Source: Plantactinospora mayteni
GTDB lineage: Bacteria > Actinomycetota > Actinomycetes > Mycobacteriales > Micromonosporaceae
Length of the DNA stretch: 64,000 nucleotides
Reading direction: 5' to 3'
Assembly (NCBI RefSeq): GCF_016862935.1
Contig: NZ_BONX01000018.1
Coordinates: forward strand, 1-64,000
A program made the position numbers and the translations under genes. Positions 56,842 to 64,000 of the stretch are shown one piece after another (within the stretch, counting starts at the first letter, position 1; each line of letters starts with the position of its first letter). The notes beneath the pieces are model-generated. The model saw nothing but the letters and a program-made list of their open reading frames with translations, was not told the origin of the DNA and did no database searches.

Positions 56842-56892
56842 GAACTGCTTCGCCGAGGTGAACCGTCGGTGCTGACCGTCGGGCGACGCTGA
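56842..56892 (+). pseudogene. Decayed duplicate of the fumA 3' end
   Basis: TTCGCCGAGGTGA... and ...CTGACCGTCGG-CG-CGCTGA repeat the last 45 or so bases of fumA with a small deletion that shifts frame (FAEV in one frame, VLTVGRR-stop in the next). It is too short to be functional and marks a past duplication or rearrangement here. Confidence 0.7.
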
Positions 56893-56917
56893 CCGACGGA
56901 CAACGCTGGCGCGCTGT

Positions 56918-57172
56918 CTAGCCGGCGCGGGACAGGGCGCTGGTGCGGACCAGTACCTGCCGTTCGGGGCCGGCGCTGCCGTCCCGGCGCAGCTCCACGC
57001 CGCGCAGGGACAGCCACTCGAGTTGTGGATACCGGCCGAGATCCGCGCCGACCCCGGTGACCCGGAGGACGAGCGGGCCGGTTCCGTAGCAGTAGTCGGA
57101 TTCGGCGAATTGCAACACGTCTCCGGCGGTTGGCACCGGCCGGGTCCGATCGGGTCTTGCAGAGGCGTCCAT
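56918..57172 (-). CDS. Small conserved protein of unknown function
   Basis: 84 aa. MDASARPDRTRPVPTAGDVL, then FAESDYCYGTGPLVLRVTGV and WLSLRGVELRRDGS, a beta-rich soluble protein. ATG with GAGGAG upstream preferred to a longer frame start. Divergent from the SARP gene (245 bp between, with no recognised operator). No function assigned. Confidence 0.7.
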   Translation of the reverse strand: MDASARPDRTRPVPTAGDVLQFAESDYCYGTGPLVLRVTGVGADLGRYPQLEWLSLRGVELRRDGSAGPERQVLVRTSALSRAG

Positions 57173-57417
57173 GTCCTGGCGTCTCCTCAGGTGTGGAAGG
57201 CGGCGAAACCGCTGCTCCGACACGGTGCGTCCGTCGCCCCCACGGGCCGGCGGACGCACCGCCCCCGTCGATGTGTCTCACCTGGTGTCGTGCGTCCCAG
57301 CGCACAGTGTGGGCGGTGGCACTCTCGTTCCACTGCCACCCCGCTATCAAGTCGATTCTGCTGCGCGTGATTGTCGGGTTACTCTGCTGCCGGATGCGAC
57401 CTCGGTCAGGAGCTGGC

Positions 57418-60414
57418 ATGCGGTTCGGAATCCTTGGGCCGCTCCAGGTGAGCGGCGGTGAGTCGGCGGTGACCGCCGGCCGGGACATGGTCGTCCTGGC
57501 GGTGCTACTCCTGCATGCCCCGCAGGTGGTACCCGTCGACGAACTGGTCGACGCCATGTGGGACGCCGATCCGCCGGCCACCGCGCGGGGGCAGTTGCAG
57601 ACCTGCGTCTCCCGGCTGCGCCGGCTGCTTGCCGCCGCCGGGGTGCCCGGTGAGACGATCGTCACCGGGCCGGCCGGCTACCGCATCGTGCTCGGGCCGG
57701 ACGACCTGGACGCGCACCTCTTCGAGCGGCTGGTCGCCGGGGCCCGGAACGCCGCCGCCGAGCAGGACTGGCCGGAGGCGCGGGAGGGCTACCGGGCCGC
57801 CCTCGCGCTCTGGCGCGGTCCGGCGCTCGCCGGGATCACCGGTACGGCGGTCCGCCGGGGCGCGGCCTCGCTGGACGAGCAGCGCATGCTGGCGATGGAG
57901 GACGGCTTCGAGATCGAGCTGCGGCTCGGCGGCCGGAGCGGCGACCTGGCGGCCGAACTGACCGACCTGGTGGAACGCCACCCGCTGCGGGAACGGCTCC
58001 GAGGTCAACTGATGCTGGCGCTCGCCGACAGTGGCCGCCGGGCCGAGGCACTCGCGGTGTTCCGAACCGGCCGCGAGATCCTGGCCGGAGAGCTGGGCAT
58101 CGAGCCCGGATCGGCGCTGCGGGAGATCCACCGGCGGGTACTCGCCGGTGAGGTCGGGCCGGCGGACGACGAGCCCGCGCCCCGGTCACCGGTACGCGCC
58201 CTGCCCCGGGCCATCGAGGACTTCACCGGCCGGCACGAGACCGTCACCCGGCTGCGCAAGGAGATCGAGGAGGCGGGGCCGAACTTCTCCGCCGTCTACG
58301 TCATCGACGGCATGCCGGGCAGCGGCAAGACGGCGCTGGCCGTACACCTGGCGACGGCGCTCGGTGCGGCGTACCCGGACGCGCACCTCTTCGTCGACCT
58401 GCACGGGCACAGCCTGCACAGCCCGCTGCCGGCGAGTACGGCCGTCGGCACGCTGCTGCGGCAACTCGGCGTACCCGGGGAGCGGATCCCGGCCGACCTC
58501 GACGACCGGCTGGCGCTGTGGCGTACCGAGTTGGCCAGCCGGCGCGTACTGCTGGTGCTCGACAACGCGGCCAGTACCGCCCAGGTCGGTCCGCTGTTGC
58601 CGGCCGGCCCCGGCTGCCTGACCGTGGTGACCAGCCGACGCCGACTGGTGGGGCTGGACGGGGTACGGGCACAGTCGCTGACCGTGCTGGAGCCCGCCGA
58701 GGCGGTCGACCTGCTGGCCCGGATCGCCGGTCCGGAACGGGTCCGGGCCGAGCCGGCGGCGGCGGAGGAGGTGGTCCGGCGCTGCGGATACCTGCCGTTG
58801 GCGATTCGGCTCGCCGGTGCCCGGCTGGCCCACCGTTCGCGCTGGCGGGTGGCGGACCTCGCCCAGCGACTCGGCGACCCGGACCGCCCGGTACTCGCCG
58901 AGTTCACCGTCGAGCACCGGACCCTGGCGGACGCCTTCGCACTGTCGTACGCCCAGTTGCCGGAGCCGGTCCAGCGGACGTTCCGGCTGCTCGGCGTGCA
59001 CCCCGGGGTGCAGTTCGACCAGTACGCCTGTGCCGCGCTGACCGAGCTGCCGCTCGGGGTGGCCCGGGAACACCTCGACGAACTGGTCGACGCCCACCTG
59101 GTGGACGAGGTGGACGCCGGGCGGTTCCACCTGCACGACCTGGTCCGGGAGTACGCCACCGAACTGGTCACCGTGGTCGGCGGCGAGCCGGAGCGGCGGC
59201 AGGCGTTGCGGGCCCTGCTCGACTACTACCTGCACACCGCCGCCTCGGTGAGCCAGGTGCTCGAACCGACCGGAAACCTGCGGATGGCCGTACCGGGGGA
59301 GCCGGCCCGCACCGACCTGGTGGCCGCCGCCGCCCGGGAGGGGCGGGACTGGCTGGAGGCGGAGCGGCGCAACCTGGTGGCGCTGGTCGAGCTGGCGGTG
59401 CAGGAGGGCCTGCACCGGTACGCCTGGCAGCTCGCCCGGGCCAACTGGCGGCAGCTCTATCTCGGCGGCCACCTGGACGAGCTGATCCAGACGCACACCG
59501 ACGGGCTGCGGGCGGCGGAGGCGCTCGGCGACGACGCCGGGATCGCGATCATGCACAACTACCTCACCTCGGCGTACTTCCGGCTCGGCGAGTTCCAGCG
59601 CTCGGTCGAGTCGCTGCGGGTGGTCATCGCCATCTGGGAGCGCCTCGGCGACGTCGCCGGCCGGTCGGTGGCGACGGTCAACCTCGGCCTGCCGCTGATG
59701 ATGCTCGGCCGGACCCGGGAGGCGGTGCACTACCTCGAACTCGGGCTGGAGCTGGCCCGGCAGACGCCGGACTGGCACGCGATGCCGAACGCCCTCACCA
59801 ACCTGGGCAGCGTCTATCTGACCCTCGGCCGCTATCCGGACGCGCTGCGGGTACTGCGGAACCGGCTCTTCATGGCCCGCCAGGTCGGCAAGATCGCCAT
59901 GGTGGCGGACACGCTCGGCTCGATCGGCGCGATCTACGGACGGCTGGGCCGGCGCGACCGGGCGCTCCACCAGATGTCCGTGGCGCTGCGGGTCCAGCAG
60001 GCCCGGGGCAATCCGTTCGCCGTGGCCGACCTGTTGAACGAGATCGGCAGCATCGAGCGGGAGTGCGGCCGGCCGGAGGTGGCGGTGCAGCGGCACCGGG
60101 AGGCGTTGGCCGCGATGCGGGACGCCGGGGACCGGGCCGGCGAGTGCGCGGCCCGTAACCTGCTCGGCCGCGCCATGCTGGCGCTGGGGGACACCGCCGC
60201 CGCCCTGGACCTGCACCGGCAGGCCCTGCTCGGCGCGACGAAGATCCAACTGCCGTACGAGCAGGCCCGGGCGCTGGACGGGCTGGCCCGATGCCTCCGG
60301 GAGACCGACCCGGCGGCGGCCCGGTCGTACTGGACCCGGGCGCTGGCCCTGCTGATCCAGGTCGACTCCCCGGACCAGCACGAGATACGACGGCAGTTGC
60401 GCGACCTGGGCTGA
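57418..60414 (+). CDS. AfsR/SARP-type regulator with NB-ARC ATPase and TPR domains
   Basis: 998 aa. OmpR-like winged helix (about 1-95), bacterial transcriptional activator domain (about 100-245), NB-ARC P-loop [11 protein letters not shown] (near 300) with the later LVVLDNAAS-type Walker B and a winged-helix segment, then TPR repeats (about 690-990). AfsR-type proteins activate antibiotic and developmental genes after nucleotide-driven switching. ATG with GGAGC upstream; a longer frame exists but lacks an RBS. It may control the type III PKS locus, but that link is speculative. Confidence 0.92.
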   Translation: MRFGILGPLQVSGGESAVTAGRDMVVLAVLLLHAPQVVPVDELVDAMWDADPPATARGQLQTCVSRLRRLLAAAGVPGETIVTGPAGYRIVLGPDDLDAHLFERLVAGARNAAAEQDWPEAREGYRAALALWRGPALAGITGTAVRRGAASLDEQRMLAMEDGFEIELRLGGRSGDLAAELTDLVERHPLRERLRGQLMLALADSGRRAEALAVFRTGREILAGELGIEPGSALREIHRRVLAGEVGPADDEPAPRSPVRALPRAIEDFTGRHETVTRLRKEIEEAGPNFSAVYVIDGMPGSGKTALAVHLATALGAAYPDAHLFVDLHGHSLHSPLPASTAVGTLLRQLGVPGERIPADLDDRLALWRTELASRRVLLVLDNAASTAQVGPLLPAGPGCLTVVTSRRRLVGLDGVRAQSLTVLEPAEAVDLLARIAGPERVRAEPAAAEEVVRRCGYLPLAIRLAGARLAHRSRWRVADLAQRLGDPDRPVLAEFTVEHRTLADAFALSYAQLPEPVQRTFRLLGVHPGVQFDQYACAALTELPLGVAREHLDELVDAHLVDEVDAGRFHLHDLVREYATELVTVVGGEPERRQALRALLDYYLHTAASVSQVLEPTGNLRMAVPGEPARTDLVAAAAREGRDWLEAERRNLVALVELAVQEGLHRYAWQLARANWRQLYLGGHLDELIQTHTDGLRAAEALGDDAGIAIMHNYLTSAYFRLGEFQRSVESLRVVIAIWERLGDVAGRSVATVNLGLPLMMLGRTREAVHYLELGLELARQTPDWHAMPNALTNLGSVYLTLGRYPDALRVLRNRLFMARQVGKIAMVADTLGSIGAIYGRLGRRDRALHQMSVALRVQQARGNPFAVADLLNEIGSIERECGRPEVAVQRHREALAAMRDAGDRAGECAARNLLGRAMLALGDTAAALDLHRQALLGATKIQLPYEQARALDGLARCLRETDPAAARSYWTRALALLIQVDSPDQHEIRRQLRDLG

Positions 60415-60515
60415 TCCGGTCCAAGTCAGCCGGCCGTCGCCAGCCGGCCGCCGTCAGCCGACCCGGTCCCGGCCCCGTCAGCCGGCCCTCGTCAGCCGGC
60501 CGCCGCCAGGCCGAG
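60415..60515. repeat. Degenerate GTCAGCCGGCC repeats
   Basis: Five or more copies of an 11-bp core (GTCAGCCGGCC and variants) fill most of the gap between the SARP gene and fumC. No gene or terminator is seen. Confidence 0.7.
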
Positions 60516-60598
60516 GGCGGTGCCGCCGGGCACCCAGTGCGCCGATCGGTGACGGCGATCATCTGCGGGCCGGCCCGGGGCGGGGCAGGATGGAACGC

Positions 60599-61999
60599 GT
60601 GACCACACCAGAGGCGGCCGGCTACCGGATCGAACGCGACACGATGGGCGAGGTGGAGGTACCCGTCGACGCGCTGTGGCGGGCCCAGACGCAGCGGGCG
60701 GTGCAGAACTTCCCGATCTCCGGACGCGGGCTCGAACCGGCGCACATCCGGGCGCTGGCCCAGATCAAGGGTGCCGCCGCGATGGTCAACGCCGAGCTGG
60801 GCGTGATCGACGAGGCGGTCGCCGGAGCGATCGTCACCGCGGCCGGGCACGTCGCCGACGGAGGCTACGACGCCGAGTTCCCGATCGACGTCTTCCAGAC
60901 CGGTTCCGGCACCTCGTCGAACATGAACGCCAACGAGGTGATCGCCACGCTGGCCGCCCGCGAACTGGGCCGCGAGGTGCACCCGAACGACGACGTGAAC
61001 GCCGCCCAGTCCAGTAACGACGTCTTCCCGTCCTCGATCCACCTGGCCGCCACCTACGCCGTGGTGCACGACCTGCTGCCGGCGCTGCGGCACCTGGAGT
61101 TCGCGTTGGAGTCCAAGGTGGACGAGTTCGCCGAGGTCGTGAAGGCGGGCCGTACGCACCTGATGGACGCCACCCCGGTGACCCTGGGCCAGGAGTTCTC
61201 CGGCTACGCCACCCAGCTCCAGTACGGCATCGAGCGGCTGGAGAGCTGCCTGCCCCGGCTCGCCGAACTGCCGCTCGGCGGCACCGCGGTCGGCACCGGG
61301 ATCAACACCCCGGCCGGCTTCGCCCCGAAGGTGATCGAGAAACTGCGCGAGATGACCGGCTTGCCGCTGACCGAGGCGCGCAACCACTTCGAGGCGCAGG
61401 GCGCGCGGGACGGGCTGGTCGAGGTCTCCGGCCAGCTCCGTACGGTCGCAGTCGGCCTCTACAAGATCGCGAACGACATCCGCTGGATGGGTTCCGGACC
61501 CCGGGCCGGGCTGCGCGAGTTGCAGATCCCCGACCTGCAACCGGGCTCGTCGATCATGCCCGGCAAGGTCAACCCGGTGGTCTGCGAGGCGGTCCGACAG
61601 GTCTGCGCCCAGGTGATCGGCAACGACGCCACGGTCACCTTCGCCGGTTCGCAGGGCGACTTCGAGCTGAACGTGATGCTGCCGGTGCTGGCCCGCAACG
61701 TACTGGAGTCGATCCGGCTGCTCGGCAACGTCAGCCGGCTCTTCGCCGACCGCTGCGTGGTCGGCCTGGTCGCGAACGTCGACGTGGCGCTGGCGTACGC
61801 CGAGGGGTCGCCCTCGGTGGTCACCCCGCTCAACCGCTACCTGGGCTACGACGAGGCGGCGTCGATCGCCAAGGAGGCGCTGGCCAAGGAGCTGTCGATC
61901 CGCGAGGTGGTGCTCGCCCGAGGCCACGTCGAGGCGGGCCGACTCACCGCCGACCAACTCGACCAGGCCCTGGACGTCCTCCGCATGACCCACCCCTGA
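60599..61999 (+). CDS. fumC: Class II fumarate hydratase
   Basis: 466 aa. Oxygen-stable fumarase of the aspartase/fumarase superfamily. [43 protein letters not shown] and the signature [11 protein letters not shown] (catalytic Ser loop) are all intact. GTG at 60599 is spaced well from AGGATGG; ATG at 60590 is equally in frame. Duplicates the function of the class I enzyme upstream. Confidence 0.95.
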   Translation: MTTPEAAGYRIERDTMGEVEVPVDALWRAQTQRAVQNFPISGRGLEPAHIRALAQIKGAAAMVNAELGVIDEAVAGAIVTAAGHVADGGYDAEFPIDVFQTGSGTSSNMNANEVIATLAARELGREVHPNDDVNAAQSSNDVFPSSIHLAATYAVVHDLLPALRHLEFALESKVDEFAEVVKAGRTHLMDATPVTLGQEFSGYATQLQYGIERLESCLPRLAELPLGGTAVGTGINTPAGFAPKVIEKLREMTGLPLTEARNHFEAQGARDGLVEVSGQLRTVAVGLYKIANDIRWMGSGPRAGLRELQIPDLQPGSSIMPGKVNPVVCEAVRQVCAQVIGNDATVTFAGSQGDFELNVMLPVLARNVLESIRLLGNVSRLFADRCVVGLVANVDVALAYAEGSPSVVTPLNRYLGYDEAASIAKEALAKELSIREVVLARGHVEAGRLTADQLDQALDVLRMTHP

Positions 62000-62040
62000 C
62001 GCGCCGGGCGCACCGGCCACCGTCGCCTACCCTCGAACGC

Positions 62041-62730
62041 GTGGACCTGCGCACGGTGGTGTTCGACGCCGACGAGACCCTGGTCGACCTGCGTACGGCG
62101 GTGAACGGAGCGCTGGTTGCCGTGCTGGCCGAGATGCGGCGACTGACTCCGGCGGCCCGGGACGTCACCCTGGCGGAGATCGAGGGGGACTGGGACGCCG
62201 TCTACGCCGACCACGCCAGTGCCCCGGTCACCGAGGTACGGCGGGCCGCTCTGGCCAGGTCACTGGCCCGGGTCGGCCTGACCGCCGAACTGGAGCCGAT
62301 CGCCGAGCTGTACTTCGCCCGGCGGTTCGCGCTGACCCGGCCCTTCGAGGACACCCTGCCGGCGCTCGGTGTGCTACGCCGGTCGTACACGCTCGGGTTC
62401 GCCACCAACGGCAACAGCCGGCCCGACCGGTGCGGGCTGGCCGCCGAGTTCGCCTTCGAGATCTACGCGCACATCGGGGGCGTACCGAAGAAGCCGGCGC
62501 CGGAGTTCTACGCGGCGGTGCTGACGGCGGCCGGAATGCCGCCGTCCTCGGTGGTACACGTCGGCGACTCGCCGGTTAAGGACGTCGAGGCCGCCCAGGC
62601 GGCTGGGCTGCACGCGGTCTGGCTCAACCGGGCCGGCCTGGACCGCCCGCCCGGCCTGCGCCCCGACGCCGAGATCCGTTCCCTGTCCGAACTCCCCGCG
62701 GTACTCGGCCACTGGCGCCAGAGCCCGTAG
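62041..62730 (+). CDS. HAD-family hydrolase
   Basis: 229 aa. Motif I is DADETLV (about 9-15) with the nucleophile and acid/base Asp, ATNG provides motif II Thr, Lys in KKPAPEFY and VGDSPVKDVEAA give motifs III and IV. A helical cap (about 18-95) makes it a C1 phosphatase of phosphoglycolate type. Substrate unknown. GTG start. Confidence 0.9.
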   Translation: MDLRTVVFDADETLVDLRTAVNGALVAVLAEMRRLTPAARDVTLAEIEGDWDAVYADHASAPVTEVRRAALARSLARVGLTAELEPIAELYFARRFALTRPFEDTLPALGVLRRSYTLGFATNGNSRPDRCGLAAEFAFEIYAHIGGVPKKPAPEFYAAVLTAAGMPPSSVVHVGDSPVKDVEAAQAAGLHAVWLNRAGLDRPPGLRPDAEIRSLSELPAVLGHWRQSP

Positions 62731-62759
62731 ACCACGCACCTCCAGGGACCCGTAGAGGA

Positions 62760-62821
62760 CGCAACTTCCCGGAAAGAGTGGGCATCAAGGACCAAGAGGC
62801 CACTCTTTCCCGGAAGTTGCG
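62760..62821. terminator. Long inverted repeat between convergent HAD and IclR genes
   Basis: Arms of 22 bp (62760-62781 and 62800-62821; CGCAACTTCC... / ...GGAAGTTGCG) pair with one mismatch around an 18-nt loop. Works as a bidirectional terminator in place; the arms' length is well above what is needed. Confidence 0.75.
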
Positions 62822-62825
62822 CAGT

Positions 62826-63569
62826 CTAGGAGAGCGCGGCGGCGATCTCGGTGGCGGCGGTGCGGACGTGGGTGCCGATCTTCGTGATGTCGAGGGGGGT
62901 TAGGGCTACTACGCCCACGCTGGCTTCCAGGCCGGGGACGCCCAGGACGGGGGCGGCTACGCCGTGGGCGCCGGGTTGGAGTTCACCGCTGGTCGCGACC
63001 GGGTCGGGTCGGCCCTGGCGACCGGCCAGGATCGCCCGGCCGGCCGCGCCCTGGCCCAGCGGATGCCGGGCGCCGGTCCGGTACGCGACGTGGAACGCCG
63101 TCCAGCTCGGCTCGACCACCGCCACCGCCACCGCCTCGGCACCGTCGACCACGGTCAGGTGCGCGGTCGCCCCGGTCTGCTCGGCCAGCCGGCGCAGCGC
63201 CGGCAATGCCCCGTCGGCGAGCAGCGGCTGGGCCCGGCGGGCCAGGTGCAGCAGCCCTGCGCCGAGCCGCAGCCGGCCACCGGAGTCGCGGCGGAGCATG
63301 CCGTGTTCGGTGAGCGCGCCGAGCAGCCGGTAGACCACCGCCCGACCGACACCCAACTGGGCCGCCGCCTCGGTCACGGTCAGCCCGCCGGAGGCGTCGG
63401 CGACCAGATGCAGCAGCCGTAGTCCCCGGTCCAGGGTCTGTGCCGTCTCGCCGGCCCGGCCAGCGGGCTCCTCCGCCGGGCCGGCCGTCGCGCCACCCGC
63501 CGCCCTCGCCACACCAGGCAGCGTACGGCCGGGCACGGCCGGCGCGGGAGCCGGCGCGGGAGCGGGCAT
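62826..63569 (-). CDS. IclR-family transcriptional regulator
   Basis: 247 aa. Pro/Ala-rich N-tail (about 1-40), winged helix LTVTEAAAQLGVGRAVVYRLL (about 64-84), then an IclR effector domain with YRTGARHPLGQGAAGRAILA. Divergent from cysS by 69 bp. Effector unknown; many IclR proteins govern aromatic catabolism, but no target is evident beside it. Confidence 0.9.
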   Translation of the reverse strand: MPAPAPAPAPAVPGRTLPGVARAAGGATAGPAEEPAGRAGETAQTLDRGLRLLHLVADASGGLTVTEAAAQLGVGRAVVYRLLGALTEHGMLRRDSGGRLRLGAGLLHLARRAQPLLADGALPALRRLAEQTGATAHLTVVDGAEAVAVAVVEPSWTAFHVAYRTGARHPLGQGAAGRAILAGRQGRPDPVATSGELQPGAHGVAAPVLGVPGLEASVGVVALTPLDITKIGTHVRTAATEIAAALS

Positions 63570-63638
63570 GGCGGGGGGACCTTCCGGGCGGTGGTCGCGG
63601 GGTGAGCCCCGACAGACATCGGTCGGTACCCTTGTACG

Positions 63639-64000
63639 GTGACGCTACGCCTGTATGACACCGCCACCCGATCGGTGCGGGACTTCGTCCCCATGCACGC
63701 CGGCAGGGTGGGGATCTACCTGTGTGGCCTCACCGTCCAGTCTTCGCCGCACATCGGCCACCTCCGGGGTGGGGTCAACTACGACGTGCTGCGGCGCTGG
63801 CTGCTGCGCGGCGGCTTCCAGGTGGACTTCATCCGCAACATCACCGACGTCGACGACAAGATCCTGACCAAGGCGGTCGAGCAGGACCGACCGTTCTGGT
63901 CGATCGCGTACGCCAACGAGGTGCTGCTCGGCGCCGCATATCGCAGCCTCAACGTGCTCCCGCCGACGTACGAGCCGAGGGCGACCGGGCACATCCCGGA
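63639..64000 (+). CDS. cysS: Cysteinyl-tRNA synthetase (5' part; cut by window edge)
   Basis: First 120 codons. GIYLCGLTVQSSPHIGHLRG carries the zinc Cys and a HIGH-type HIGH motif; FIRNITDVDDKI is the next conserved block. GTG start. In other actinobacteria cysS normally follows ispF; here it is 31 kb away. Confidence 0.95.
   Translation, partial: MTLRLYDTATRSVRDFVPMHAGRVGIYLCGLTVQSSPHIGHLRGGVNYDVLRRWLLRGGFQVDFIRNITDVDDKILTKAVEQDRPFWSIAYANEVLLGAAYRSLNVLPPTYEPRATGHIP

Overview
The window is very GC-rich DNA from an actinomycete. Gene content and order (solitary nuoD, panCD, nadBC-coaX, lysS-lsr2-clpC, disA-radA-LpqE-like lipoprotein, carD-ispD-ispF, cysS), GTG/TTG starts, rare TTA codons, WhiJ-type XRE/DUF397 pairs and a large SARP regulator fit the Micromonosporaceae (Micromonospora, Salinispora, Plantactinospora and relatives). 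The family call is inferred from synteny; there is no rRNA, tRNA or CRISPR in the window.

Layout. 1-8 kb: the tail of an unknown gene, a solitary NuoD with a MidA/NDUFAF7-like methyltransferase, a secreted beta-propeller phytase, DUF2520-panC-panD, and a septum-formation lipoprotein. 8-20 kb: NAD and CoA genes (nadB, nadC, coaX), a methyltransferase, lysS, lsr2, clpC, mutY, an ACT-domain regulator and peptide deformylase. 20-25 kb: a conserved block (disA, radA, LpqE-like lipoprotein). 25-30 kb: a compact type III polyketide synthase locus (UbiA prenyltransferase, UbiG-like methyltransferase, acyl-CoA-dehydrogenase-like flavoenzyme, type III PKS). 31-33 kb: carD-ispD-ispF. In many actinobacteria cysS follows ispF; here it appears only at 63.6 kb, so about 31 kb of other genes lie between.

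That 31-kb stretch holds XRE/DUF397, TetR/SDR, TPR and lipoprotein genes, two membrane-anchored PQQ-type propellers, a DUF916 surface-protein pair, an ArsR/MFS pair, a SARP-NB-ARC-TPR regulator, an IclR regulator, and a nearly complete tyrosine degradation pathway. The pathway genes are an aminotransferase, hppD, hmgA, an uncharacterised protein, and fahA, with an Lrp regulator. Two unrelated fumarases (class I and class II) also lie here and could process the fumarate that FahA releases. No maleylacetoacetate isomerase is present, which makes the uncharacterised gene between hmgA and fahA the natural suspect.

Most unusual signals: (i) two copies, 27 kb apart, of a ~91-nt element that folds into an outer stem enclosing two hairpins, with differences that mostly keep pairing; (ii) a likely methyltransferase/target pair, MidA-like enzyme and NuoD, with the quinone-site Tyr of NuoD replaced by Trp; (iii) a leucine TTA codon inside lysS; (iv) a cluster of DnaA-type boxes plus a ClgR-like site upstream of clpC; (v) a signal-peptide-bearing DUF916 gene with no ATG/GTG/TTG start in its proper position; (vi) many intergenic minisatellites with unrelated periods (14, 22, 23, 58 and 77 bp).
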